The translations under genes were made by a program, and so were the position numbers. Shown here piece by piece: positions 7,393-15,634 of a stretch of 37,155 nt of DNA (position 1 is the stretch's first letter; each line of letters starts with the position of its first letter). Below the pieces are notes generated by a model that saw only the letters and a program-made list of their open reading frames with translations, ran no database searches and was not told the origin of the DNA. The stretch comes from Pseudomonadota bacterium (GTDB lineage: Bacteria > Pseudomonadota > Gammaproteobacteria > Xanthomonadales > Xanthomonadaceae): positions 1 to 37,155 of the forward strand of contig JAEXAG010000085.1 in assembly GCA_023394655.1 (NCBI GenBank). Reading direction: 5' to 3'.

Positions 7393-8402
7393 GGAGTCCT
7401 CACGCTCACTTCGCCTGCATGCAGGATGCGTTCGCCGGCCGGCGTGGCGATCCGCAGGCCACCATCGGCGGCGATGCCGAGCGCGACGCCCTCGTTTTCG
7501 CCACGCGCTTCCAGAATCCGCACGGGATGGCCGGCCAGCGCATCCAGCGCTTCCCAACGCGCGCGGAAGAGGCCGAAACCCGCCGCATCGAACGCATCGA
7601 GCGCCGGCAGCAGGCGCGAGAGGATCGCGCTGGCCAGACGGTCCCGCGAGGGTGGCGTGACATGACGCGCCAGGTCGGTCCAGGCCTGTTCGATGGCCTC
7701 GCCGTGGGCCGGCGGCATACGCACGTTGAGGCCGATGCCGATCACCGCGCGCACCGGCCCGCCATGTTCGCCGCCGCCTTCCACCAGAAGGCCACCGAGC
7801 TTCGCGCCATCGAGCCAGAGATCGTTGGGCCACTTCAGCCGGACGTCCAGCCCGGTCGCCTCACGCAGCGATTCCGCCACCGCGATCCCCGCCACCAGAC
7901 TCAGGCCCGGCAACCGGGCAAGACCGCCAGCGAAGCGGCGATCCAGCGACAGGTACAGGTTGGCGGCGAGCGGCGATTGCCAGCTGCGACCGCGGCGACC
8001 GCGACCGCCGGTCTGGCGTTCCGCAAGCAGCACGCGGGCACCGGACGACGGCGGCTTCCGCGCCAGCAGCACGCTGTTGGTGGAATCCACCTGCCATTCC
8101 ACCGCCAATTCCCCGATGCCCGCACGGGCCGCCGTCGCCACCCCGTCGAGGATGGACCCGGCATCCAGCAAATCCAGCGGCTGGCCGAGGCGATACCCCT
8201 GCCCCGGCCGCGCCTCGATCACGATCCCCGCCTGCCGGAGCGCCTCGATGCGCTTCCACATCGCCGCCCGCCCGAGACCGTGCGCGCGGGCCAGCTCCTC
8301 GCCGGTCGCAGGACCGGCGATCAACCGCTGCAGCAGCAGGCGGTCCGGCTCGTCGCACGGGTTGCGCGGCGTCGGCTGGGGTGTCGGTCGCATGGACATC
8401 AT
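7389..8402 (-). CDS. birA: biotin--[acetyl-CoA carboxylase] ligase / biotin repressor
   Basis: Attaches biotin to the BCCP subunit of acetyl-CoA carboxylase. Residues ~20-75 form an N-terminal winged-helix domain, as in bifunctional BirA (GEELARAHGLGRAAMWKRIEAL), so it may also repress biotin genes. The ligase domain has the biotinyl-AMP loop GRGRRGR (~133-139) and KWPNDLW further on. Three in-frame ATGs (8402, 8399, 8393) are close together. The first is used, and none has a strong ribosome-binding site. It is the first gene of birA-coaX-SPOR. Confidence 0.93.
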   Translation of the reverse strand: MMSMRPTPQPTPRNPCDEPDRLLLQRLIAGPATGEELARAHGLGRAAMWKRIEALRQAGIVIEARPGQGYRLGQPLDLLDAGSILDGVATAARAGIGELAVEWQVDSTNSVLLARKPPSSGARVLLAERQTGGRGRRGRSWQSPLAANLYLSLDRRFAGGLARLPGLSLVAGIAVAESLREATGLDVRLKWPNDLWLDGAKLGGLLVEGGGEHGGPVRAVIGIGLNVRMPPAHGEAIEQAWTDLARHVTPPSRDRLASAILSRLLPALDAFDAAGFGLFRARWEALDALAGHPVRILEARGENEGVALGIAADGGLRIATPAGERILHAGEVSVRTP

Positions 8403-8445
8403 GCGCCGGATTATCCGCCATCGCGCACGCCGGCCGGATCCGCGA

Positions 8446-8451
8446 TATAGT
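8446..8451 (+). promoter_or_regulatory. candidate -10 element (TATAGT) before the small exported protein
   Basis: TATAGT sits in otherwise GC-rich divergent intergenic DNA, 40 nt before the ATG at 8491. No convincing -35 hexamer is seen at the right distance. Confidence 0.25.
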
Positions 8452-8490
8452 CGAGCGCTCAACGCCTGCCACCGGGCCCGGGATTCCCCA

Positions 8491-8739
8491 ATGAAGCGTC
8501 TCCTGATCGCACTCGTCCTCATGCTGCCGGGCTTCGGCGCATACGCGCAGACGGCCGCGACCGTTGGCGGCGAGGCATCCGGCGAAAGCGAGGGCGAGAA
8601 CGGCACCACCGCGAACGGCCAGGGCAGTCGGCGCAATGCCACCACCGCCACCGAGCCGGGCGCGGGCGAGCGCAGGGGCAATGCCGATGCTCAGCGCAAT
8701 CCGCGCTGGCACGGCTTCCTGCCCGGCATGTTCCGCTGA
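8491..8739 (+). CDS. small exported protein, Gly/Asn/Thr-rich, unknown function
   Basis: An 82-residue protein. Residues 1-20 are a typical Sec signal peptide (MKRLLIALVLMLPGFGAYAQ, predicted cut after AYA). The mature part is low in complexity, rich in Gly, Glu, Asn, Thr and Arg, and ends NPRWHGFLPGMFR. No family is recognised. It is transcribed divergently from birA, and its stop lies 15 nt from the convergent phoQ stop. The signal peptide argues that it is a real gene. Confidence 0.65.
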   Translation: MKRLLIALVLMLPGFGAYAQTAATVGGEASGESEGENGTTANGQGSRRNATTATEPGAGERRGNADAQRNPRWHGFLPGMFR

Positions 8740-8754
8740 CCGGAGCCGCCGCGC

Positions 8755-10146
8755 TCAGCGCATCCCCGGCAGCGTCACTTCGAAGCGCGCGCCACCCAGT
8801 TCATCCGACCGCATCACCTGCAGCTCGCCGTCGTAGCCCTGGACGATGTCCTGGACGATCGACAGCCCGATGCCATGCCCGTGCACGCGCTCGTCGCCAC
8901 GCACGCCGCGCTGCAGGACCTTGGCCACGTTTTCCGGCTCGATGCCGGGACCGTCGTCGTCCACCGCCAGAAGCAGGCTGCCGCGCCCGGAGCTGCCCTT
9001 GGCGACGGTCAGCAGCACCCGTGATTTCGCCCATTTGAAGGCGTTTTCCAGCAGGTTGCCGAGCAGCTCCTGGAGATCGCCGGGCTCGCCGTGGAACTGC
9101 GCTGTCTCGTCCACCTCGAACTCGCAGAACACGCCCTTCCCGGCATAGATCTTTTCCAGCCCGACCACGATCTGCTCGGCCTGCGGCAACACCGGGATGG
9201 GCGTGGCGAACAGCTTGTGGCCGCTGGAGGCCGCGCGCGAGAGCTGGTAGGACACCAGCGAATTCATCTTTTCGAGCTGGGTGTCCAGCTCCTCGCGCAG
9301 CACGGATTCCGGCACCCCGCTGTCGAGGCGCGCACGCAGCACCGCCAGCGGCGTCTTCAGGCTGTGTGCCAGGTCCGCAAGCGTGTTGCGCTGGCGCTCC
9401 AGGTTCTGCCGTTCGCTTTCGATGAAGGCATTGATGCTGCCGGTGAGCGGCTCGAGCTCGCGCGGGTGGAAATCGCTCATGCGCGAGGCACGGCCCAGCT
9501 TGACCCGATCGAGCTCCTCGATGACGTGGCGCAGCGGCCGCAGGCTCCAGCGCAGGGCCACCAGCTGCAGCAGCAGCAGGATCACCGCGGCGGTGCCGAG
9601 GTACACCCACAGCGCACTGCGGAACACGTTCATTTGCGCCGCCAGCTGGCGCGTGTCTTCCATCACGTGGATGGTGTAAGGAATGTCCTCCCCGCGCGCG
9701 CCGGCGGCGATGAAACTGCGCGAATAGCGATACACCTCGCCCGGCCCGCCATCGATGTTGCGCATCGGCAGCGGCCCTTCGAAGCGCTCGCTGTCGCGCG
9801 GCAGGCTTTCGCCCGGCGGCAGTTCCGGGCCTTCGGCGGACATCGATCGCCAGTGCCCGTTGGGCACCACGAGTTCCACGTACAACCCGCTGCCGGGGCG
9901 GTCGAGGCGCGGATCCGGCGCGCGGTAGGGCGGCACGAGGTAGCCGTCGATGTCGAACTCGGTGCCGGCGGTGTAGGCCAGCGCGTAACTGGCCAGGCGC
10001 TCGCGGGTGTTGCGCTCGGCGGTATCGACGAAGGCGCGGTCGAGCGCGACGCCGACCAGCGCCAGGAACGCGATCAGGCCGAGGCCCGCCGCCAGCAATT
10101 GGCGGGTGGCAAGCGAACGGGGACGCCAGAATCGCGCGGCCATCAT
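8755..10146 (-). CDS. phoQ: sensor histidine kinase PhoQ
   Basis: Membrane sensor kinase partner of PhoP. 463 residues: TM1 ~16-37, a periplasmic sensor of about 140 residues, TM2 ~178-198, HAMP-like linker, H-box LADLAHSLKTPLAVL with the phosphorylated His at 261, then the ATPase domain with NLLENAFKWAK, DDDGPGI and GHGIGLSI. It follows phoP by 46 nt on the same strand. The assignment to PhoQ rather than another OmpR-linked kinase rests on the paired regulator and the PepSY-like gene, a layout known in xanthomonads. The sensed ligand cannot be read from the sequence. Confidence 0.9.
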   Translation of the reverse strand: MMAARFWRPRSLATRQLLAAGLGLIAFLALVGVALDRAFVDTAERNTRERLASYALAYTAGTEFDIDGYLVPPYRAPDPRLDRPGSGLYVELVVPNGHWRSMSAEGPELPPGESLPRDSERFEGPLPMRNIDGGPGEVYRYSRSFIAAGARGEDIPYTIHVMEDTRQLAAQMNVFRSALWVYLGTAAVILLLLQLVALRWSLRPLRHVIEELDRVKLGRASRMSDFHPRELEPLTGSINAFIESERQNLERQRNTLADLAHSLKTPLAVLRARLDSGVPESVLREELDTQLEKMNSLVSYQLSRAASSGHKLFATPIPVLPQAEQIVVGLEKIYAGKGVFCEFEVDETAQFHGEPGDLQELLGNLLENAFKWAKSRVLLTVAKGSSGRGSLLLAVDDDGPGIEPENVAKVLQRGVRGDERVHGHGIGLSIVQDIVQGYDGELQVMRSDELGGARFEVTLPGMR

Positions 10147-10192
10147 CGTCTCGTCGCGGGCACCCGGCGGCCACCGGCCGCCGCGAGGCGGA

Positions 10193-10879
10193 TCAGCCTT
10201 CGCCGTTGCGCGGGATGGCGAACCGGTAGCCGCGGCCGCGCACGGTCTCGATCGGCTTCAGCGTGCCTTCCGGATCCAGCTTGCGGCGCAGGCGGCCGAT
10301 GAAGACTTCCAGCACGTTGGAATCGCGATCGAAATCCTGCTGGTAGATGTGCTCGGTGAGATCGGCCTTGGAGACCAGCTCACCTGCGTGCATCATCAGG
10401 TATTCGAGCACCTTGTATTCGTAGCTGGTGAGGTCGATGTTCTGGCCGTTGACGGTGACCGTCTGCGCGGCGAGATCGAGCACCACCGGGCCGCACTCCA
10501 GCGAGGGCTTGCTCCAGCCGGCGGCGCGGCGCACCAGTGCATTGATGCGCGCCAGCAGTTCCTCGACGTGGAAGGGCTTGACCAGATAGTCGTCGGCGCC
10601 CTGCTTCAGGCCATCGACCTTGTCCTGCCAGCTCGAACGCGCGGTCAGGATCAGGATCGGGAACTTCTTGTCCTCGTCGCGCAGCGCCTTGATCAGCTCC
10701 ATGCCGCTCATCTTGGGCAGGCCGAGGTCGATGATGCCGATGTCGAACGGCACTTCGCGGCCCATGTACAGGCCTTCCTCGCCGTCCTGCGCGGCATCGA
10801 CCGCATAGCCTTCGCGCATCAGGCGCGCGGCGAGGGTTTCACGCAGGGGGGCTTCGTCTTCGACGAGCAGGATGCGCAT
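10193..10879 (-). CDS. phoP: response regulator PhoP
   Basis: OmpR-family transcription factor, 228 residues. Receiver domain: acidic pocket EDE (residues 7-9), phospho-acceptor Asp51 in IIDLGLPKMSG, and Lys in YLVKPF. The C-terminal winged helix carries LTSYEYKVLEYLM and DSNVLEVFIGRLRRKLD. CGGAG lies 7 nt before the ATG. It sits between the PepSY-like gene (49 nt upstream) and phoQ (46 nt downstream), probably in one operon, and is likely to autoregulate through the AT-rich region at 11332-11368. Confidence 0.94.
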   Translation of the reverse strand: MRILLVEDEAPLRETLAARLMREGYAVDAAQDGEEGLYMGREVPFDIGIIDLGLPKMSGMELIKALRDEDKKFPILILTARSSWQDKVDGLKQGADDYLVKPFHVEELLARINALVRRAAGWSKPSLECGPVVLDLAAQTVTVNGQNIDLTSYEYKVLEYLMMHAGELVSKADLTEHIYQQDFDRDSNVLEVFIGRLRRKLDPEGTLKPIETVRGRGYRFAIPRNGEG

Positions 10880-10928
10880 GGCGATCTCCGTGATGGGGCC
10901 GCCCGCTGGCGGCCATTCAGGCTACAGC

Positions 10929-11276
10929 TTAGGGGTTGCCGGTGTCATCGCGGCGTGTAGGCGCAAGCGGGCCCAGCCCGGGCGGCGGGCGACGGTCGGC
11001 CGGATCATCGACCACCACGCGGACACGACCACCCGGCGTCAGCACCTTGACGCGATGGATGTCGCGTCCTTCGAAACGCATGCTCTCCACGTTCAGCACC
11101 TGCCCGCCGGTGGCACGCTCGGCGCGGCGCACGGCGGCGGACATCTCCGAACCGCGGCGCGGCTGCCCGACTTCCGTGCGCTGCACGCGCGCCTCGCTGC
11201 TGCCACGCACCGCCTCCTGGGCCGACGCGACGGGCACCAGCATGGACAGGCTGAACAGGAGGATCAGGGTTCGCAC
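10929..11276 (-). CDS. small exported PepSY-like protein upstream of phoP
   Basis: About 115 residues. A Sec signal peptide (MRTLILLFSLSMLVPVASAQ) is followed by a basic region and a C-terminal segment resembling a PepSY fold (QVLNVESMRFEGRDIHRVKVLTPGGRVRVVVDD). GTG at 11276 is preferred because GGAG lies 5 nt upstream and the signal peptide then starts cleanly; ATG at 11306 would add 10 residues. As the first gene before phoP-phoQ it may modulate the sensor in the periplasm; this is inference from position. Confidence 0.75.
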   Translation of the reverse strand: MRTLILLFSLSMLVPVASAQEAVRGSSEARVQRTEVGQPRRGSEMSAAVRRAERATGGQVLNVESMRFEGRDIHRVKVLTPGGRVRVVVDDPADRRPPPGLGPLAPTRRDDTGNP

Positions 11277-11331
11277 GGCGGCTCCGGAATGGGATTTCGC
11301 CGACATTCTGTCGCCGGCGCATTGAACTCGG

Positions 11332-11368
11332 CCTTAATTGCTTAAGGAAACCTTGACAAATATTAACC
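11332..11368 (-). promoter_or_regulatory. AT-rich putative promoter/operator of the PepSY-like-phoP-phoQ operon
   Basis: An AT-rich island in GC-rich DNA, starting at the dusA stop. Reading on the minus strand, TTAAT (11366-11362), TCAAG (11356-11352) and TTAAG (11345-11341) are spaced 10-11 bp apart, as OmpR-family regulators prefer. The last overlaps a perfect inverted repeat CCTTAA-N4-TTAAGG (11332-11347). PhoP binding is an inference. Confidence 0.4.
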
Positions 11369-12364
11369 GCCGGCCGGGGCGGGTCGGGAAGCCGCCGCAT
11401 GGGCCTCGCGCGCCTCCAGTGCGTCCTCCACCAGCGACCAGTCGGCACCGGGGCGATGCGCGCCTTCGCTCAGCACCTGCCGGAAGGCACGGCCGCCGGG
11501 TTCGCCGTGGAACAACCCGAGGACGTGTCGGGTGACGTGCTTGAGCGCCATGCCGCCGGACAGCCAACCTTCCACGTACGGCCGCAACTTCCGCAACAGC
11601 GCTTCGCGCGGCTCCGGTGCCCGCCCTTGGTGATGGGCCTCGATCCGGTGCAACAGGTAGGGATCGTGGTAGGCCGCGCGCCCCAGCATCACTCCATCAA
11701 CCAGTCCACGATGGGCTTCCACCGCTTCGAGGCTGGCGATGCCGCCGTTGAGCTCGATGCGAAGCGTCGGGCGTTCGCGCTTGAGCCGGTGCGCCCAATC
11801 GTGGCGAAGCGGCGGGATTTCGCGGTTCTCCTTCGGCGACAGGCCCTTCAGCCAGGCATTGCGCGCATGCACGACGAAATGCCGGCAGCCCGCGGCGGCC
11901 ACGGTGTCGATGAAACCGAGGAAACGTTCGTATTCGTCGTCGTCGTCCACGCCGAGCCGGCACTTGACCGTGACCGGGACATCATTGGCGGCATCGATCA
12001 TCGCGGCCACGCAATCGGCCACCAGTGCCGGTTCACGCATCAGGCAGGCACCGAAACGCCCGGCCTGCACCCGATCGGAGGGGCAGCCGCAGTTGAGGTT
12101 GATCTCGTCGAAGCCGCGTTCCACGGCCAGATGCGTGGCCTTCGCCAGAAGCGAAGGATCGCTGCCACCCAGCTGCAGGGCGACCGGATGCTCGATCGGA
12201 TCCATCGCCAGGAGCTGGTCGCGCGGGCCGTGGATGACCGCGTTGGCATGGACCATCTCCGTGTACAGGCGCGCGGAAGGCGCCAGCAGGCGGTGGAAGA
12301 CCCGGCAGCGGGAATCCGTCCACTCCATCATCGGGGCAACGGAAATCGGGAAACGATCGGGCAT
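11363..12364 (-). CDS. dusA: tRNA-dihydrouridine(20/20a) synthase
   Basis: FMN-dependent reductase that makes dihydrouridine in the D loop of tRNA. 333 residues, a TIM barrel opening with SVAPMMEWTDSRCR. The catalytic Cys is C94 in NLNCGCPSDRV. PVTVKCRLGVDD and FVVHARNAWLKGLSPKENR are DusA-type flavin and tRNA contacts; the last favours DusA over DusB and DusC. The TAA stop overlaps the AT-rich promoter region of the phoP operon. Confidence 0.95.
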   Translation of the reverse strand: MPDRFPISVAPMMEWTDSRCRVFHRLLAPSARLYTEMVHANAVIHGPRDQLLAMDPIEHPVALQLGGSDPSLLAKATHLAVERGFDEINLNCGCPSDRVQAGRFGACLMREPALVADCVAAMIDAANDVPVTVKCRLGVDDDDEYERFLGFIDTVAAAGCRHFVVHARNAWLKGLSPKENREIPPLRHDWAHRLKRERPTLRIELNGGIASLEAVEAHRGLVDGVMLGRAAYHDPYLLHRIEAHHQGRAPEPREALLRKLRPYVEGWLSGGMALKHVTRHVLGLFHGEPGGRAFRQVLSEGAHRPGADWSLVEDALEAREAHAAASRPAPAGG

Positions 12365-12435
12365 CCGGGAATCGGCACGCGGGACGGGCCCGCCATTATC
12401 CGCCGGGCAACCGCTTCCGTGCTTCCGGCGAGGAT

Positions 12436-13152
12436 TCAGTCGTCGCGGCCCTTGCCGGACTTGCCGCGATCCTGGCGGCCCTTGCCGGCGTTGCTGCCAT
12501 CCCGGCCCTGCCCGCTGTTGCCACGCGACTGGACCGGGCGCTCGTTGCCACGGGCCCGGTTCTGGCCCGGAGGCGTGGCCGGCTTGCCGGAGCGGGCCGG
12601 CGCGGCCGCATTGCCTTGGCCTCGATTGCCGTTGCCGGCGGACGCACGGTTGCCGCCGCGACCGCGATCGGGATAGGCACGTTGCAGGTCGCGGTCGAGC
12701 ACCACCTCACGGCCCCAGCGGTCATAACTGGGCACGAAGCCGCGCTTCAGGCGATGGAACTCGGCCGAGCCGGGCTTGATGCCCATGCGCCGGGCGACCA
12801 CGCCCCAGCCCTGGCCATGATCTCTGTCCCATTCGTTCACGACGTTGCGGCAGGGCACGCCGGCCACGCGGGCGATCGCGCAGGCGTAATAGACATCACC
12901 GGGCGCCCAGCGGCGGTTGACCAGCAGATCAACCACCAGATCGCGCGGCGCGCCGTAGTGGGCGACCATTTCGTTGATGAACATGCCGCGGTGCTGCATG
13001 CCGTACTGGTTGATGTCGCCAAGCTGGCGATCGACCCAGACATCGCCGGAGCGCGGATTCCAGTTGAAGGTGAAATCCTGCGCCGCCAGCGGCGCGGCGA
13101 CGGCTCCCAGCGCCAGCGCAAGGGCGAGGGACTTGAGGCGGGCGTGATGCAT
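12436..13152 (-). CDS. exported protein with basic Gly/Asn/Arg/Gln-rich tail, unknown function
   Basis: 238 residues. The Sec signal peptide ends near residue 24 (AAPLAAQ). Residues ~25-155 form a compact domain (WVDRQLGDINQYG, WAPGDVYYACAIARVAGVPCRNVVNEWD, GWGVVARRMGIKPGS). From ~165 to the end the chain is low in complexity and very basic (Arg, Gly, Asn, Gln, Lys), probably disordered. AAAGGAG lies 8 nt before the ATG at 13152 and decides the start. The family is not recognised. The positively charged tail could bind nucleic acid or anionic cell-wall polymer; this is a guess. Confidence 0.85.
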   Translation of the reverse strand: MHHARLKSLALALALGAVAAPLAAQDFTFNWNPRSGDVWVDRQLGDINQYGMQHRGMFINEMVAHYGAPRDLVVDLLVNRRWAPGDVYYACAIARVAGVPCRNVVNEWDRDHGQGWGVVARRMGIKPGSAEFHRLKRGFVPSYDRWGREVVLDRDLQRAYPDRGRGGNRASAGNGNRGQGNAAAPARSGKPATPPGQNRARGNERPVQSRGNSGQGRDGSNAGKGRQDRGKSGKGRDD

Positions 13153-13246
13153 GGGGAAACTCCTTTCGGGATTGGTCGGGAGCATCCTCCCGAGTGGATC
13201 AACCGGGGATGAAAAACCGCGTTCGCTGCGCGCAGGGGGGGGAGAT

Positions 13247-13705
13247 TCAGAGTTCGCTCAGCACGAAACTGCCGATCGACACCCCGATGTCCCAGCCCGA
13301 GCCGCGACCGGTCAGGGCCAGCGAAACGGTCCCCTTGGTCACCACCTGCGCCTTGCCGGAGCGCCCGGCGCCGGCGTGGGCCTCGGCGGCCGCATAGCCA
13401 CCGAGCACTTCGCGGATGCGGTAGATGCCGGAGAATTCGCCGCGCCCGCGTTCGATCTTCGAGCGCCCGAAGGTGATGCCGCCGCCGCGCGAAGTGATCT
13501 TGACCGGCAACTTGCGGCCATTGCTGCAATAGACCATGCCCTCGCCTTCCGCGGTCTTGTAGAACGCCGACCAGCCTTCCATCGTGTATTCGAGGTGGCA
13601 ATCGAGCGGCTCGCCGGCCAGGGCGACGGACATGCCCGAAAGCGCCAGGCAGGCGAAAGCCAGCAGGCGGATGCGGGTGGACCGGAGGCGGCGACGGATC
13701 GGCAT
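13247..13705 (-). CDS. exported protein, unknown function
   Basis: 152 residues with a basic N-terminus and signal peptide (RIRLLAFACLALSGMSVALAGE, cut near residue 30). The mature domain has two Cys likely to form a disulfide (DCHLEYTMEG... and MVYCSNG) and a Gly-rich beta pattern ending VSLALTGRGSGWDIGVSIGSFVLSEL. No family is recognised with confidence. ATG at 13705 is chosen as the first start giving a normal signal peptide; its ribosome-binding site is poor. The frame is open further upstream. Confidence 0.7.
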   Translation of the reverse strand: MPIRRRLRSTRIRLLAFACLALSGMSVALAGEPLDCHLEYTMEGWSAFYKTAEGEGMVYCSNGRKLPVKITSRGGGITFGRSKIERGRGEFSGIYRIREVLGGYAAAEAHAGAGRSGKAQVVTKGTVSLALTGRGSGWDIGVSIGSFVLSEL

Positions 13706-13848
13706 GGGGCGCGGGGCGGGAGTGCGGCAGCGGGCCGTGACGGACAGGCCGGAGGTGGTCGAGCCCGGAAGCCTAGCATCGGCACTGCCGGGACGACGAA
13801 GGGACGGCGCATCGAGCGCCGGCCCGTGGAAACGAAATGAGCGGGTGA

Positions 13849-14274
13849 TCACCAGCCGCGACGGCGGCGGTCATCGCGATAGCGGTCGCGGTCGTAACGC
13901 GGGTCGTAGTACGTGGTCTTGCACTTGCCCTTGCGGTCGCACTTCACGTCGCGCTGGCCGTACACCTGCCGGCTGCCCGGCCCGTTGCGGTAGTACCCGT
14001 AGGCATTGCCGTAGGGCGGACCGGCACGCCGATCCACGGTGCGGTAATAGACCGGGCGACCGCGGCGGTCGCGTTCGACGATCAGACGGTCGCGCGGGCC
14101 GTATTCGCCGTAGCGGTAATAGGGCTGGCCGCCGCGGAGGATGACGTCGGCCACATCGACGATCACGCGCGAGAGGGAATCCTGCGCCTGCGCCTGCTGC
14201 GGAACGGCAAGGGCGCCGAGGCCGAGGCCGGCCGCGAGGGCGACGGGGGCGATCATGCGGGTCAGGGTCATCAT
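13849..14274 (-). CDS. exported Tyr/Arg-rich protein, unknown function
   Basis: 141 residues. AGGAGG lies 6 nt before ATG 14274, a strong start. The Sec signal peptide ends QQAQAQ near residue 31. The mature part is rich in Tyr, Arg, Asp and Gly (YYRYGEYGPRD, then a tail YDRDRYRDDRRRRGW), and two Cys lie in VKCDRKGKCK. It looks like a small periplasmic or surface protein with an extended, charged chain. No family is recognised. It is one of four consecutive small exported proteins here. Confidence 0.75.
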   Translation of the reverse strand: MMTLTRMIAPVALAAGLGLGALAVPQQAQAQDSLSRVIVDVADVILRGGQPYYRYGEYGPRDRLIVERDRRGRPVYYRTVDRRAGPPYGNAYGYYRNGPGSRQVYGQRDVKCDRKGKCKTTYYDPRYDRDRYRDDRRRRGW

Positions 14275-14402
14275 GCGAACCTCCTGGGTCTTGGGGGCCA
14301 CCGTTGCGGCGACCACGCTGCCAACTTGCCCTGTCGAGGGTGAACCGGTTTTTAACCCGGCTCCTTGGCGCCCGTTAGGTTCAGCTACCTGTCTGAAGCG
14401 GT

Positions 14403-14840
14403 TCAGCGACAGGCGGCGCGCACCTGATCGTCCAGCTGGCGCATCCGCTCGTAGGTCATCGTCATCCAGTCGCGCTGGCGGACCCGCCGTTGCCGCTCCC
14501 GCGCCTGTTCGCAACGCCGCGAGCGCGCGTCCGCGGACGAGGTGCCGACGCGCGTACCCGACGTGCGCGCCGACTGCGCGCGCACGCCGGCAGCGACTTC
14601 CTCGCGATTGGCGCGCTGCCACTGGCGGATCTCTTCCTGCCGCGCCCGTGCATCCGGATCCGGTTCGGCCACCGCCACCTCCCGGCGCCAGGCCTCGCGG
14701 CTTCCGGCCGGGCAATCGCCGCTGACATAGGCATGTCGCCCATCGCGGCCGACGCATTTGCGGACTTCCGATGCCGCGGCGGGCATCGAGGCCTGCGCCG
14801 CCAGCAGGGCGACGGAAAGGAGCAGCTGGGGACGGAACAT
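14403..14840 (-). CDS. exported protein, DUF4124-like N-terminus, coiled-coil tail
   Basis: 145 residues: signal peptide to about residue 24 (MPAAASE), then VRKCVGRDGRHAYVSGDCPAGSREAWRREV, a short two-Cys unit resembling DUF4124 domains. The rest is Arg/Gln/Glu-rich and helical (ARQEEIRQWQRANREEVAAG; ERQRRVRQRDWMTMTYERMRQL) with two further Cys, probably a coiled coil. GCGAGG lies about 8 nt before the ATG. Function unknown; periplasmic by its signal. Confidence 0.75.
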   Translation of the reverse strand: MFRPQLLLSVALLAAQASMPAAASEVRKCVGRDGRHAYVSGDCPAGSREAWRREVAVAEPDPDARARQEEIRQWQRANREEVAAGVRAQSARTSGTRVGTSSADARSRRCEQARERQRRVRQRDWMTMTYERMRQLDDQVRAACR

Positions 14841-14896
14841 GCGGAACGCCTCGCCGGGGACTCGCGCCCAGCTTGCCGGGCGCCGGGACGCCGCCG

Positions 14897-15634
14897 CTAT
14901 CGGGGAATTCCGGCTTCGACGCCGGAGGATGCCGCGATCGAGCGGATGGCCGGCGCGATGCCGGCGGCGCCCTCCACCACCCGCAGGCGCGGATGGCAGA
15001 CGTCCACGTCGGCTTCGGCTTCGTGCGCCCAGGTGACGTGGTAGGGCATGTGCACGCCCCAGGCGCCGAGCGCCAGCAAGGGGGCGATGTCCGAGCGCAG
15101 CGAGTTGCCGACCATCACGAACTCCTGCGGCGCCACGCCGAATTCCTCCAGCAGGCGTGCGTAGGTGGGGATGTCCTTCTCGCTGACAATCTCGATGCGG
15201 CGGAACCAGCGCGCGAGCCCGGATTCGCGCACCTTGGCTTCCTGGTGGAACAGGTCGCCCTTGGTGATCAGCACGATGTCATGCCGGGCGGCGACCGCTT
15301 CCACCGCCTCCGGCACGTCCGCCAGGAGTTCCACCGGGTGCCGCAGCAGCCGCTTGGCCAGACCGACGATGCGCTGGATGTCGGAAGCCGGGATGCGGCC
15401 ATCGGTGATGTCGATGGCCGCCTCCACCATCGAGAGCGCCATGCCCTTCACGCCGTAGCCGAACAGGGCCAGGTTGCGTTTTTCCACGGCGTAGAGGCGA
15501 TCGCCGAGGTCATCGAGATCGACATGGCGGCCGACGATCCGACGGAACTCGGCCTCCGCCTCGCGGTAGAAATCCTCGCTCTTCCAGAGCGTGTCGTCGG
15601 CGTCGAAGCCGACCATGCGGATGCTGTGCTGCAT
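14897..15634 (-). CDS. HAD-superfamily hydrolase
   Basis: 245 residues. HAD motif I is FDADDTLW (nucleophile Asp11, acid Asp13), motif II is VLITKGD, and motif III/IV includes SEKDIPTYARL and MVGNSLRSDIAPLLALGAWGVHMPY. A helical cap lies between motifs I and II. This is a Mg-dependent phosphatase-type enzyme close to YjjG/phosphoglycolate phosphatase-like proteins; the substrate cannot be told. ATG at 15634 is chosen because motif I then starts at the usual ~8 residues. It is divergent from the sugar dehydrogenase gene across 77 nt. Confidence 0.9.
   Translation of the reverse strand: MQHSIRMVGFDADDTLWKSEDFYREAEAEFRRIVGRHVDLDDLGDRLYAVEKRNLALFGYGVKGMALSMVEAAIDITDGRIPASDIQRIVGLAKRLLRHPVELLADVPEAVEAVAARHDIVLITKGDLFHQEAKVRESGLARWFRRIEIVSEKDIPTYARLLEEFGVAPQEFVMVGNSLRSDIAPLLALGAWGVHMPYHVTWAHEAEADVDVCHPRLRVVEGAAGIAPAIRSIAASSGVEAGIPR

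Noticed and set aside
5932..8450. Long plus-strand open frames opposite the SPOR gene, coaX and birA
   Set aside because: Antisense to recognised enzymes; translations are Arg/Ala/Pro-rich and lack motifs.
11353..11358. TTGACA on the plus strand
   Set aside because: Perfect -35 hexamer, but no -10 at 16-18 nt and no plus-strand gene follows; likely chance within the AT-rich phoP promoter region.
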